64,000 bases of DNA from Chryseobacterium sp. (lineage in GTDB: Bacteria; Bacteroidota; Bacteroidia; Flavobacteriales; Weeksellaceae): NCBI GenBank assembly GCA_003248755.1, contig QFQW01000004.1:1-64000 (forward strand), written 5' to 3'. Positions within the stretch are counted from its first letter, which is position 1. Each line of letters begins with the position of its first letter. The translations under genes were made by a program, and so were the position numbers. The notes beneath the pieces are model-generated. The model made no database searches, had not been told where the DNA came from, and saw only the letters and a program-made list of their open reading frames with translations. This document shows positions 41,155 through 49,890 of the stretch, piece after piece.

Positions 41155-42513
41155 CTATTCTTTAATGATTTTCTGACTCATGATTTTAATATCATTCTTT
41201 TTCAAAACAAGAATATAATTTCCGGATTTCAGAGTTGTAACATCAATACTTTTATCATTTTCAGAAATATTAGTATCCAGAATTGATCTTCCTGACAGGT
41301 CTAAAATTTCCGCTGTCAGATTTTTATCATTAATGTTTTTAATGAAAATAAAATCCTTTGCCGGAATTGGAGAAATTTGAATTTGGTCCTTATCAACATC
41401 AGAAACTGCCAGAAAATTCGTTTTTATTTTGAAAATTTTTCCATTTTGAGCGGCTACATAAAGTTGCTTTTGGTTATCTTCTCCAAAGGTTGTAAAATTG
41501 TTTCCGGAAAAAGCTGATGTCCACGTAATGGTTGTGTTGTCAAGAATTCCGATTTGTGTAGAACAATAATCTGCAAAAATATATTTCCCAATAAGATCGG
41601 TATAAAGATTACCCCTGTAAACATAACCGCCGGTGATAGAACATTTTCCGCCGGAATGGTCATAGTCTACAACAGGAAAGATCATCGTAGAAGCATTTGC
41701 ACAACCAGCAGTATTATATGCATTATTTCCTTCATAGCATCGCCATCCATAGTTGATTCCCGCTGAAGCTGCAGGAACTCTGTTTATTTCTTCAATTAAA
41801 TTCTGACCCACATCAGCAATCCATATATTATTGGTTGTTCTGTCAAAAGAAAATTTCCAACCATTCCTTAGTCCATAAGACCAAATCTCATCAGCACCAT
41901 CAATTCCCACAAAAGGATTATCTGCAGGAACATTGTAACTATTCTCGGAATTGACATCAATTCTCAAGAGTTTTCCTAAAAGTGAGTTTTTGTTTTGCCC
42001 GTTGTTATTAGGATCACCGCCACTTCCTCCGTCTCCGGTTGAAATCCAAAGATAACCATCCGCTCCGAAATGGATGCTTCCGCCATTATGATTGGTAAAA
42101 GGTTTTTCAATAGATAGCAGGACTTTTTCGGTAGCCGGGTCTGCAGTATTTGGATTAGAAGAATTGGCAGTGAATCTGGAAACAGTTATGGTTCTACCTG
42201 CTCTGTTATAATAGACATAAAAATAACGATTGGTTGCAAATTGCGGATGAAATGCCAAGCCCAGCAATCCCATCTCACCACTGAAGTTGACCCTGTCTGT
42301 GATGTTAAGGAAATTATTGGTTTCAAAAGTTCCGTTGGTATTCAAGATTCTGATAGTTCCTGATTGCTGCACCACAAAAAGCCGATTGTCATTCGTAGGA
42401 GAGGCTACGATTTCTACAGGGTTTGAAGCTGTTGCGAAGTCTTCCAATATGATTTGCTGTGCGGATATCCCCGATGCAAATATAAAGGAAAGAATGAGTA
42501 GTAATTTTTTCAT
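41155..42513 (-). CDS. Secreted PQQ-type sugar dehydrogenase (Gdh_B/HHIP-like) with T9SS C-terminal sorting domain
   Basis: It has 452 residues: a signal peptide (MKKLLLILSFIFASGISA), then a six-bladed beta-propeller of the soluble glucose/aldose dehydrogenase family. Visible signatures are GEMGLLGLAFHPQFATNRYF, HNGGSIHFGADGYLWISTGD and DEIWSYGLRNGWKFSFDR. The last 75 residues or so are a type A sorting domain (ISPIPAKDFIFI..., LDLSGR, LKSGNYILVL), so it is exported by the type IX system to the surface. PQQ must be taken from outside or made elsewhere. It is convergent with the GH3 gene and could oxidise released glucose, but no regulatory link is seen. Confidence 0.9.
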   Translation of the reverse strand: MKKLLLILSFIFASGISAQQIILEDFATASNPVEIVASPTNDNRLFVVQQSGTIRILNTNGTFETNNFLNITDRVNFSGEMGLLGLAFHPQFATNRYFYVYYNRAGRTITVSRFTANSSNPNTADPATEKVLLSIEKPFTNHNGGSIHFGADGYLWISTGDGGSGGDPNNNGQNKNSLLGKLLRIDVNSENSYNVPADNPFVGIDGADEIWSYGLRNGWKFSFDRTTNNIWIADVGQNLIEEINRVPAASAGINYGWRCYEGNNAYNTAGCANASTMIFPVVDYDHSGGKCSITGGYVYRGNLYTDLIGKYIFADYCSTQIGILDNTTITWTSAFSGNNFTTFGEDNQKQLYVAAQNGKIFKIKTNFLAVSDVDKDQIQISPIPAKDFIFIKNINDKNLTAEILDLSGRSILDTNISENDKSIDVTTLKSGNYILVLKKNDIKIMSQKIIKE

Positions 42514-42699
42514 AACTAATTATTTTATAGATTTTTAGTAAAGTTACCAAATTTAATGCCTTTATTTTTGAGAATTATTTAATTCTTAACAATCTCAATT
42601 TTTAACTCAATTTTTCTTCAAAAAATACGAAATGAAATTAATATAAAAAGTATAATACACTTTTCTCATTTTCAAATTCTTATTTCCGCTTTAAATCAT

Positions 42700-42707
42700 T
42701 ATATTTG
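42700..42707 (+). promoter_or_regulatory. Candidate -7 box for secDF
   Basis: TATATTTG matches TAnnTTTG exactly, 29 bases before the secDF ATG. No -33 TTG was found. Confidence 0.45.
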
Positions 42708-42736
42708 CCGACTTAATTTATATATATCGTAAGAAA

Positions 42737-45646
42737 ATGCAAGGAAAAGGACTCGTTACATTAGTTGCCATCGTTCTTGGATTGATTTGCCTTAATGAGC
42801 TTCTGCCTTCTTTCTATGCCAATAAAATAGAAAAAGAAGCAAAAGCAATTGCAGGAGAAAATCCAGTGAAATATCAAGCTGAGATTGCAAGACTTTCTAA
42901 AGACACCCTTAATCTAGGTTTTACAAAACTGGATTATACGTCTGCAAAACAGAAAGAAATGAAACTCGGATTGGATCTTAAAGGTGGTATCAACGTATTA
43001 TTGGAGATCAACCAGAGAGACCTGGTAAATGATCTAAGTAATTACTCTACAAATGCTACTTTAATAGAAGCACTTAACAGGACAGACAAAGCTCAGAAAA
43101 ACTCAAGTAAACAATATATCGAGGATTTCTTCACACAATTCGAAGCTGTTAATCAAGAAAAAGGAACTAACCTTAAACTTGCTGATCCAGAGATTTTTGG
43201 AAATACAAATCTTTCTGAAATCAAATTTAATACCCCTGATGATCAGGTCAAAAATATTATTAGAAGAAAAATTGATGCTTCTGTAGGAACAGCTTATGAA
43301 GTTCTTAGAACACGTATCGATAAAATGGGTGTTACACAGCCAAACGTTCAGAGAGTTCCCGGAACTGGAAGGATATTAGTGGAAATGCCTGGTATCAAAG
43401 ATATCGACAGAGTTAAAAAGATGTTGGCAACTTCTGCTAAGCTTCAGTTTTGGGAAGTTCAGCTAGCACAAGAGGTTGTACCGTATTTTTCTCAACTAGA
43501 CCAATTGGTCAAGGCTAAAGGAGATTCTATAGGCGTTCCAAAAACAACGAATTTAATGAACTTGATTCAATTGAATTCTACGCCTGGAAATGCTGTTGCT
43601 AATGTTAAATTAGCTGATACAGCTGTCGTAAATAAATTACTTAATAGTAATGCTGCTATCAAAGCAAGACCTATTAACTTGAAATATACCCAGTTCATGT
43701 GGGGTTACAAGCCTGAAAATAATACTTCTAACAGTCTTGTATTATATGCTATCCGTGGAAATATCACTCAGAAAGCACCAGTGGACGGTGCTGTAGAATC
43801 TGCAAATATCAATTATGACCAGTTAGGTCGTATTGTAGTAGATATGCAGATGGATTCTCAGGGTGCTCGTGATTGGAAGGCAATGACCGAGAAAAACAAA
43901 GGAAAAGTAGTTGCTGTTACACTGGACAATAGAGTCTATACTGCGCCAATGGTAAGTAATGTGATTCCAGATGGTAGAACACAGATTTCTGGAAACTTCA
44001 CTCAAGAAGAAGCCAAAGATCTTGTAGATGTACTTGGTGCTGGTAAACTTCCTGCCGGAGCAAAAATTGTTCAGGCAGACGTTGTAGGTCCATCTCTTGG
44101 AGCGGAATCTATCAATGATGGTATTATGTCATTCCTTATTGCATTTGCAATTATCATAGTTTACATCATTTTCTATTATGGTGGTGCAGGAGTCTATGCA
44201 GTTATTGCAATGACTATCAACTTATTCTACATCTTCGGAATTATGGATTCTGTGGATGCTACTCTTACGCTTCCAGGTATCGCTGGTATTGTATTGTCTA
44301 TGGCAATGGCGGTGGATGCGAACGTAATCATCTACGAAAGAACCAAAGAAGAATTATTCCTTGGAAAAGGAATTATGGAAGCATACAAAGATGGTTTCAA
44401 ACATGCAATTTCAGCAATTATCGATGGTCACGCTACTACTTTTATTACAGCTTTGATTCTTTATGTATTCGGAACTGGACCTATCAAAGGTTTTGCGGTA
44501 ACGTTGATGATTGGATTGATAATGACATTGTTTACTTCTGTATTATTATCAAGAGTGATGATCTTCAGCAGATTAGAAAAAGGAAAATCTCTTTCTGTTT
44601 GGACTGCACCAACTAAAAACTTGTTCAGAAATACTTGGATCGATTTCATTGGAAAGAGAAAATGGTCATATATCGTTTCTGCAATATTGATGGTAATTTC
44701 AATTGCTTCTATTGCGATTAATGGTTTCAAATATGGTATTGACTTTACAGGAGGACGTAATTATGTGGTGAGATTCGAGAAGCCAGTTGATGCAAATGTT
44801 ATTGAAGAAAATATTGCTAAATTGATGAAAACTACAGATGGTAAAAATGAATCTGTAGAAGTTAAAACTTTTGGTAACTCTTCTCAATTGAAGATCACAA
44901 CAGATTATTTAATTGATGACGAGTCTTTGGCAGCTGACCAAAATGTAGAACAAAAAATCTACGAAGGTCTTAAACAAGATTTACCTGCAAATATGAGTTT
45001 AGCAGATTTTAAATCGGCAGACAAAGGACACGCGGGAATTGTTTCTTCAACAAAAGTAGGACCTACGGTTGCTGATGATATTACAACACATGGTATTTTA
45101 GCCGTTGTTGCATCATTGATTGGTATCTTTATCTATATTTTGGTAAGATTTGACAAATGGCAGTTCTCTCTTGGAGCGGTTGCAGGTCTATTCCATGATA
45201 CAGTGGTGATTTTGGGTGTTTACTCATTGTTCTACAAAGTGATGCCATTCAACATGGAGATCAATCAGGATTTCATCGCTGCGATTTTGACGGTAATAGG
45301 TTATTCGATTAACGATACCGTAATCATCTTCGACAGAATTAGAGAATACCTACGTGAGAAAAAAGCATTGACATTAGCAGGATTATTTGATGATTCAATT
45401 TCAAGTACACTTGGTAGAACATTCAACACATCATTCACTACGATTTTGGTAATCCTTGCGATTTTTATCTTCGGAGGAGATAACTTGAGAGGATTTATGT
45501 TCTGTTTATTGATTGGTATTGGATTCGGTACTTATTCATCTATTTTCATCGCATCAGCTACGGCTTATGACTTCCTGAAAGGAAAAAAGAAAGAAGATAA
45601 GGTATCAGGTAAATCTTCTGTCAGCAATGCTGAAATAGCTAGCTAG
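42737..45646 (+). CDS. secDF: Fused protein translocase subunit SecDF
   Basis: It has 969 residues and couples the proton gradient to the late steps of Sec export. The SecD half has an N-terminal helix, a large periplasmic domain (GLDLKGGINVLLEINQRDLV at about 77-96, and DNRVYTAPMVSNVIPDGRTQ at about 395-414), and six membrane helices with the RND-like ANVIIYERTKEEL. The SecF half starts near residue 640, with IDFTGGRNYVVRFE and a second NDTVIIFDRIREYLREKKA. The fusion is usual in Bacteroidota. It is a monocistronic gene with a strong terminator. Confidence 0.96.
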   Translation: MQGKGLVTLVAIVLGLICLNELLPSFYANKIEKEAKAIAGENPVKYQAEIARLSKDTLNLGFTKLDYTSAKQKEMKLGLDLKGGINVLLEINQRDLVNDLSNYSTNATLIEALNRTDKAQKNSSKQYIEDFFTQFEAVNQEKGTNLKLADPEIFGNTNLSEIKFNTPDDQVKNIIRRKIDASVGTAYEVLRTRIDKMGVTQPNVQRVPGTGRILVEMPGIKDIDRVKKMLATSAKLQFWEVQLAQEVVPYFSQLDQLVKAKGDSIGVPKTTNLMNLIQLNSTPGNAVANVKLADTAVVNKLLNSNAAIKARPINLKYTQFMWGYKPENNTSNSLVLYAIRGNITQKAPVDGAVESANINYDQLGRIVVDMQMDSQGARDWKAMTEKNKGKVVAVTLDNRVYTAPMVSNVIPDGRTQISGNFTQEEAKDLVDVLGAGKLPAGAKIVQADVVGPSLGAESINDGIMSFLIAFAIIIVYIIFYYGGAGVYAVIAMTINLFYIFGIMDSVDATLTLPGIAGIVLSMAMAVDANVIIYERTKEELFLGKGIMEAYKDGFKHAISAIIDGHATTFITALILYVFGTGPIKGFAVTLMIGLIMTLFTSVLLSRVMIFSRLEKGKSLSVWTAPTKNLFRNTWIDFIGKRKWSYIVSAILMVISIASIAINGFKYGIDFTGGRNYVVRFEKPVDANVIEENIAKLMKTTDGKNESVEVKTFGNSSQLKITTDYLIDDESLAADQNVEQKIYEGLKQDLPANMSLADFKSADKGHAGIVSSTKVGPTVADDITTHGILAVVASLIGIFIYILVRFDKWQFSLGAVAGLFHDTVVILGVYSLFYKVMPFNMEINQDFIAAILTVIGYSINDTVIIFDRIREYLREKKALTLAGLFDDSISSTLGRTFNTSFTTILVILAIFIFGGDNLRGFMFCLLIGIGFGTYSSIFIASATAYDFLKGKKKEDKVSGKSSVSNAEIAS

Positions 45647-45668
45647 ATTTTTCTTGGAAATATATAAT

Positions 45669-45698
45669 GAAAAGCCCTCAATCACTTGAGGGCTTTTC
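45669..45698 (+). terminator. Terminator of secDF
   Basis: A perfect 13-bp stem (gaaaagccctcaa / ttgagggcttttc) with a 4-base loop, 22 bases after the stop. Confidence 0.92.
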
Positions 45699-46043
45699 AT
45701 TATTTGTAGTATTGAAAGGATTCTATATTGATGTTATAATGATTTAATAAGTTCAGCTAAGCTTACATTCCAACTAAATAGATTAACAGTTCTTTTATTG
45801 ATAACTTCAATAGCTCCTTGTTGAATACATTAATAGCCTTGTATTGAACATATCAATAGCCACCTGTTGGCAATATCAATAACCACGTATTGAACATTTT
45901 AATTATTCTAAGCTGGTTCTTCATTTTATATAAGGGTTGAGTTAATATTAGTGTATGGTAATTTATGAAATCTTTATAATTCTTAATGATTACAATTACA
46001 TCGGATCTATTTCTAAAATTAAAAAAATACTATCTTCGCAGCT
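45699..46043. other. Intergenic region with tandem array, no gene
   Basis: Between secDF and the MFS gene the only structure is the 23-bp array at 45778-45915. A TATCTTCG box (46032-46039 region), near the -7 consensus, lies just before the MFS start. The remaining sequence is AT-rich and unremarkable. Confidence 0.6.
45778..45915. repeat. Degenerate 23-bp tandem array
   Basis: Units of 23 bases begin at 45778, 45801, 45824, 45847 and 45870, with a partial one at 45893. Each has a core like catcaatagcc and a T/A-rich end (ttgttg, tgtattg). Agreement between neighbours is high at the core and low in the rest. It lies after the secDF terminator, between two plus-strand genes. The period is not a multiple of three and there is no start site, so it is not coding, and no spacers are present. 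Confidence 0.75.
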
Positions 46044-47264
46044 ATGAAAACAAATCAAAAATCTGCTGCTATTGGTTTTATATTTATCACATTACTGATA
46101 GATATTACTGGTTGGGGTATCATCATTCCTGTAGTTCCAAAACTGATTGAAGAACTCATTCATGCTGATATTAGCGAAGCGGCCAAATATGGTGGATGGC
46201 TGAGTTTTGCTTATGCTTTTATCCAATTTGTTTTCTCTCCAATGGTCGGAAATCTTAGTGATAAGTATGGACGAAGACCAATCATATTACTATCACTCTT
46301 TGGATTTTCAGTAGATTATATTTTCCTGGCTTTATCGCCTAATATTTGGTGGTTGTTTATAGGTCGTATCATTGCAGGGATTACCGGAGCAAGTGTTACA
46401 ACCGCAAGTGCGTACATCGCCGATATCTCTACTGATAAAGACCGAGCAAAGAATTTTGGATTGATAGGTGCTGCTTTTGGATTAGGTTTTATTATTGGAC
46501 CTGTATTGGGTGGTGTTTTGGGACATTATGGTTCCAGAGTTCCATTTTATGCGGCGGCGGTTTTGTGTATGATTAATTTTATCTACGGGTATTTCATTTT
46601 GCCGGAAAGTTTGGACAAAGAAAATCGTAGAGAATTTGATTGGAGAAGAGCGAATCCTATTGGTTCTTTAAAATTACTTAGAAAACATCCTGAGATTTCA
46701 GGTTTAGTGATCTCCCTGATTTTGATCTATATCGGCGGACATGCTGTACAGAGTAATTGGAGTTTTTATACAATGTACAGATTCAATTGGGATGAGAGAA
46801 TGGTTGGGATTTCTCTTGGTGTTGTAGGCTTGATGGTTGGGTTGGTTCAAGGATTATTAATCAGATGGATCAATCCAAAAATTGGTGACAGAAAGAGCAT
46901 TTTCTATGGATTGTTATTGTATTCGTTCGGGATGCTGTTATATGCCTTTGCAAGTGAAGGCTGGATGATGCTGGTGTTTACAATTCCGTATTGTTTAGGC
47001 GGAATTTGCGGTCCGGCTCTTCAATCGATTATTACCAAAAATATTCCATCCAATGAACAAGGGGAATTGCAAGGTGCATTAACTAGCTTGATGAGTGCGA
47101 CTTCTATTATTGGACCACCGCTGATGACGAATCTGTTCTACTATTTCACGCACAAGGAAGCACCTTTCCAGTTTCCGGGAGCACCATTTTTCTTGGCATT
47201 TCTGTTGTTTATGGTGAGCATATATTTTGTTTATACCAATTTTAAAGGCAAGAAACAGAATTAG
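46044..47264 (+). CDS. MFS transporter, TetA/multidrug-like
   Basis: This 406-residue major facilitator has 12 predicted membrane helices. Motif A between helices 2 and 3 is GNLSDKYGRRPIILLSLFG. The antiporter motif C region in helix 5 is LGFIIGPVLGGVLGHYG. The TCR/Tet-type opening DITGWGIIIPVVPKLIEELI matches drug:H+ antiporters of the DHA1 type. TetA-like names are common in this family, but tetracycline export cannot be inferred. It lies alone, with tatA following after 116 bases. No repressor gene is adjacent. Confidence 0.88.
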   Translation: MKTNQKSAAIGFIFITLLIDITGWGIIIPVVPKLIEELIHADISEAAKYGGWLSFAYAFIQFVFSPMVGNLSDKYGRRPIILLSLFGFSVDYIFLALSPNIWWLFIGRIIAGITGASVTTASAYIADISTDKDRAKNFGLIGAAFGLGFIIGPVLGGVLGHYGSRVPFYAAAVLCMINFIYGYFILPESLDKENRREFDWRRANPIGSLKLLRKHPEISGLVISLILIYIGGHAVQSNWSFYTMYRFNWDERMVGISLGVVGLMVGLVQGLLIRWINPKIGDRKSIFYGLLLYSFGMLLYAFASEGWMMLVFTIPYCLGGICGPALQSIITKNIPSNEQGELQGALTSLMSATSIIGPPLMTNLFYYFTHKEAPFQFPGAPFFLAFLLFMVSIYFVYTNFKGKKQN

Positions 47265-47380
47265 AAATTTGCTTAATGATTTTTACCATTTTTAAACAGG
47301 CTGAAATAATTTTTCTTTTTATGATAAAATTATGATAACCAAATGTCTGTTAGGTTTATAATCTTTCTTAATTTTGTAAA

Positions 47381-47704
47381 ATGGAATTGAGTTTAGGCGA
47401 AATGCTGATGATTGCTTTGGCAATTGTTGTTTTATTCGGACCAGATAAATTACCCGAGATTGCAAGAGGTTTGGGGCAAGGTGTGCGCAAGATGCGCGGG
47501 GCCGTGGATGATATCAAATCAGAAATAATGAAGGAAGCAGATAATCCCATCTCCGATATCAAAAAAGAGATAGATAAAGTAAAGCAATCTGCTCAAGAAT
47601 TTAATCCAATGGCGGAGATAAAGAATCAATCAATTCTAAAAGAAGAAACTCCCAAAATAGACCTTTCTGAAGACGATTCCCACGAAGGTCCCGTAAGCCG
47701 TTAA
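47381..47704 (+). CDS. tatA: Twin-arginine translocase subunit TatA/TatB family
   Basis: It has 107 residues. A short N-terminal membrane helix (GEMLMIALAIVVLFGPDKLPE, positions 6-26) is followed by the FGP/P hinge and an amphipathic helix (IARGLGQGVRKMRGAVDD), then a charged, disordered tail. TatA oligomers form the passage for folded proteins. The LPEIARGLGQG sequence is TatA-like, but TatB cannot be excluded. No tatC is nearby. A TAATTTTG box at 47369-47376 is so close to the ATG that the transcript may be leaderless. It is 3 bases from the PAP2 gene downstream. Confidence 0.87.
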   Translation: MELSLGEMLMIALAIVVLFGPDKLPEIARGLGQGVRKMRGAVDDIKSEIMKEADNPISDIKKEIDKVKQSAQEFNPMAEIKNQSILKEETPKIDLSEDDSHEGPVSR

Positions 47705-47707
47705 ACT

Positions 47708-48262
47708 ATGAATGAACTGATTTCTCTGGACCAGCAGCTCCTTTTATTTCTCAATGGTTTGGGAAGCTCTACATTCGATCCGTTTTGGCTTTTGGTTACA
47801 GGAAAATGGTTTTGGATACCGTTTTATGTGATTTTACTTTATCTTGTTTACAAAGCTGTTCCTCGTAAAAAATTAATTTTTGTTCTCATTTTTATCGCTA
47901 TCGGAATCACAATTTCAGACCAATTGGCAAGTGTTTTCAAACACGGCATCGAAAGACTGAGACCTTGTCAGGATCCATTAATTATGGAAAAAATGAGAAT
48001 GGTAATCTGTGGTGGGAAATATGGTTTCTATTCTGCACATGCGTCCAGTTCTTTTTTCTTGGTTAGTTTTCTGACAATCCTGATTGGAAAAAACTATAAG
48101 TATCTTCCATATATCCTGGTTTTTTGGGCGTGTATAGTGTCTTATAGCAGGATTTATGTTGGTGTTCATTATCCGGGCGATGTTGCATTTGGTGCAGCAG
48201 TCGGTTTTCTTTTGGGCGGTGTTTTGGCCAATCTTACGAAGAAAGTTTTAGCAAAAAAATAG
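47708..48262 (+). CDS. PAP2-family phosphatase, membrane-bound
   Basis: It has 184 residues and five or six membrane segments. The three phosphatase motifs are present: KHGIERLRPC (KX6RP), YSAHASS (in place of PSGH) and SRIYVGVHYPGD (SRX5HX3D). The histidines are the nucleophile and base. Such enzymes dephosphorylate undecaprenyl diphosphate, phosphatidylglycerophosphate or phosphatidate. The substitution SAH for SGH is common in the family in Bacteroidota. It lies directly behind tatA. Substrate not determinable. Confidence 0.9.
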   Translation: MNELISLDQQLLLFLNGLGSSTFDPFWLLVTGKWFWIPFYVILLYLVYKAVPRKKLIFVLIFIAIGITISDQLASVFKHGIERLRPCQDPLIMEKMRMVICGGKYGFYSAHASSSFFLVSFLTILIGKNYKYLPYILVFWACIVSYSRIYVGVHYPGDVAFGAAVGFLLGGVLANLTKKVLAKK

Positions 48263-48270
48263 ATTAATTT

Positions 48271-48375
48271 TTAGGAACTGTTTTCCATTAGTAGTTTATC
48301 CTGAGCTTGTTGAAGGGTTATATCTTTTCCTTTTTTAGCAAAAATAGAAAAAGGATGCCACTGCTATCGGGGCTT
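48271..48375 (+). repeat. Interspersed repeat family 1, copy E (variant, with internal insert)
   Basis: It begins tttaggaactgttttcc, carries atcctgagcttgttgaagg (48298-48316, the complement-like word of copy C's insert), has a hairpin atcttttcctttttt / aaaaaggat, and ends tgctatcggggcttg. It lies between the convergent PAP2 and rlmH genes. Confidence 0.7.
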
Positions 48376-48383
48376 GATTCGGA

Positions 48384-48409
48384 AAGGCTTCGAGAGCCTC
48401 AGCCTGACA
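48384..48409 (+). repeat. Interspersed repeat family 2, copy 3
   Basis: It reads aaggcttcgagagcctcag then cctgaca, directly beside family 1 copy E. The same adjacency occurs at 28210-28356. Confidence 0.7.
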
Positions 48410-48447
48410 ACAATTAACAATCACCACCTAACAACCGTCAACCATTG

Positions 48448-48921
48448 TTAATCATTATGATAAGGCTTCCCTTGCAGAATTGTAGCTGCCCTATAAATCT
48501 GCTCCACAAAAAATAACCGGATCATCTGATGAGTGAAAGTCATTTTTGATAATGATATTTTTTCGTTGGCGCGTTGATAGATTTCCTCAGAAAACCCATA
48601 AGCACCGCCAATCAGAATATTAACTTTCTTCACAGAGCTTCCCATCCAGAAATCGATTTTTTCGGAGAATTCCCGACTTGTGAATTGTTTGCCTTTTTCA
48701 TCTAAAAGAATAACCAAATCAGAAGAGTCAATCTGATTTTGAAATAATTTAGCTTCCTCTTTTTTCAGTTGGTCAGAACTTAGATTTTTGGCATTTTTAA
48801 CATCCGGAATTTCAATGAGCTCAAAGTTCCAGTGTTTTGGGATTCTGGGCAGATAATATTTGGTAAGAGAAACAATTTCTTTATCATCTGTCTTCCCGAT
48901 GCAAATCAAATTAATACGCAT
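48448..48921 (-). CDS. rlmH: 23S rRNA (pseudouridine1915-N3)-methyltransferase RlmH
   Basis: It methylates the pseudouridine at position 1915 of 23S rRNA on the assembled ribosome. It has 157 residues of the SPOUT (knotted) fold. Family features are LLDEKGKQFTSREFSEKI at about 94, the SAM-binding knot IGGAYGFSEEIYQRANEKIS, and the C-terminal HQMIRLFFVEQIYRA followed by GKPYHND, which ends every member. The start overlaps the promoter region of the divergent BrkB-like gene. Single gene, typical size. Confidence 0.95.
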   Translation of the reverse strand: MRINLICIGKTDDKEIVSLTKYYLPRIPKHWNFELIEIPDVKNAKNLSSDQLKKEEAKLFQNQIDSSDLVILLDEKGKQFTSREFSEKIDFWMGSSVKKVNILIGGAYGFSEEIYQRANEKISLSKMTFTHQMIRLFFVEQIYRAATILQGKPYHND

Positions 48922-48925
48922 TTAC

Positions 48926-48933
48926 TATATTTG
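48926..48933 (+). promoter_or_regulatory. Candidate -7 box for the YihY/BrkB-like gene
   Basis: TATATTTG matches TAnnTTTG exactly and lies 19 bases before the ATG, within 30 bases of the rlmH start on the other strand. Confidence 0.45.
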
Positions 48934-48951
48934 TGAGGCAAAGATAAATGA

Positions 48952-49890
48952 ATGGCAAAAAAATTACAGCGTTTTTTCCTCAAAATCAAAAACTTTTTCG
49001 ACGGGATTCATATACCGGGTTTGGGAATTTCCCTTTGGAAGATGTTCACGATTTATACAGACGCGGTTTTCAAAAATCCTTTGGGAAGACAGGCTGCAAG
49101 TATTTCGTGGAGCTTTTTTCTAAGTCTTTTCCCGATGATTCTGTTCTTGTTATCGGTTTTGCCATATATGCCGCATTACGACAAACTTCAGTTTTACATC
49201 TTCGAGGTTTTGATGCCAAGAGTTTTTCCGTCACATATGCAGAGCGATGTTACGGGCTATATACAGACCAGCTTGATTCCAAATATGAAGTCGATAAGTA
49301 CTTTAACGATTTTATTTTCTTTTGTTTTTGCAACCAATGGCTGTTTTACATTCATCAACGGATTCAATAGAAATACCGAATTGAAAAGAGGTTTTGTAAA
49401 AGAATATGCATTGGCGATGTTGGTTACAATTTCCTTTTTGACCTTGGTTTTTCTTTCGATTTTCGGGATCTATTACAGCGAAGTTGTTCTCAAGCTTTTT
49501 ACTCCGACTTATGATATTGGCTGGTTTACGAAGAACCTTACGAAGATTATTGGATTCATTTCCTTTCCATTGTTTTATCTTGTTTTGTTGACGCTTTTCT
49601 ATTGGGTTGGCTGTCTTAAAATCACAAGGCTTAGAGAAGCTTTTCCGGGAGCTGTTTTGACAACTGTTTTATTTGTTTCATTGACTTATTTCTTTGCAAT
49701 CTATGTTGCTAATATTGCAAGATACAATGTTTTGTATGGTTCCATCGGCTCTATTATTTTGGTAATGGTTTGGATTAATGTCAATGTTTTTCTTGTCCTG
49801 ATGGGAAATGAGCTTAATCTTGCAATTAAGAAGGTAAAACTGGAAAAATTGGTAAGAGATGAGATGAACTCAGATTTAGCTGAATCTTAG
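48952..49890 (+). CDS. YihY/virulence factor BrkB family membrane protein
   Basis: It has 312 residues with an amphipathic N-terminus and six membrane helices. The family signature ASISWSFFLSLFPMILFLLS at about residue 44 and the C-terminal YGSIGSIILVMVWINVNVFL match. The family was once named RNase BN by mistake; its role is uncertain, possibly envelope lipid or glycan handling. The start is the ATG at 48952. The 3' end overlaps the convergent nhaA stop by four bases. Confidence 0.9.
   Translation: MAKKLQRFFLKIKNFFDGIHIPGLGISLWKMFTIYTDAVFKNPLGRQAASISWSFFLSLFPMILFLLSVLPYMPHYDKLQFYIFEVLMPRVFPSHMQSDVTGYIQTSLIPNMKSISTLTILFSFVFATNGCFTFINGFNRNTELKRGFVKEYALAMLVTISFLTLVFLSIFGIYYSEVVLKLFTPTYDIGWFTKNLTKIIGFISFPLFYLVLLTLFYWVGCLKITRLREAFPGAVLTTVLFVSLTYFFAIYVANIARYNVLYGSIGSIILVMVWINVNVFLVLMGNELNLAIKKVKLEKLVRDEMNSDLAES

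Noticed and set aside
46044..47264. Tetracycline resistance determinant
   Set aside because: Only general TCR/Tet-type MFS features are visible, with no TetR-type regulator and no sign of a mobile element.
48860..49370. Two plus-strand open frames over the rlmH start and BrkB gene
   Set aside because: They are in alternative frames of the BrkB-like gene, cysteine- and phenylalanine-rich, and without domains.
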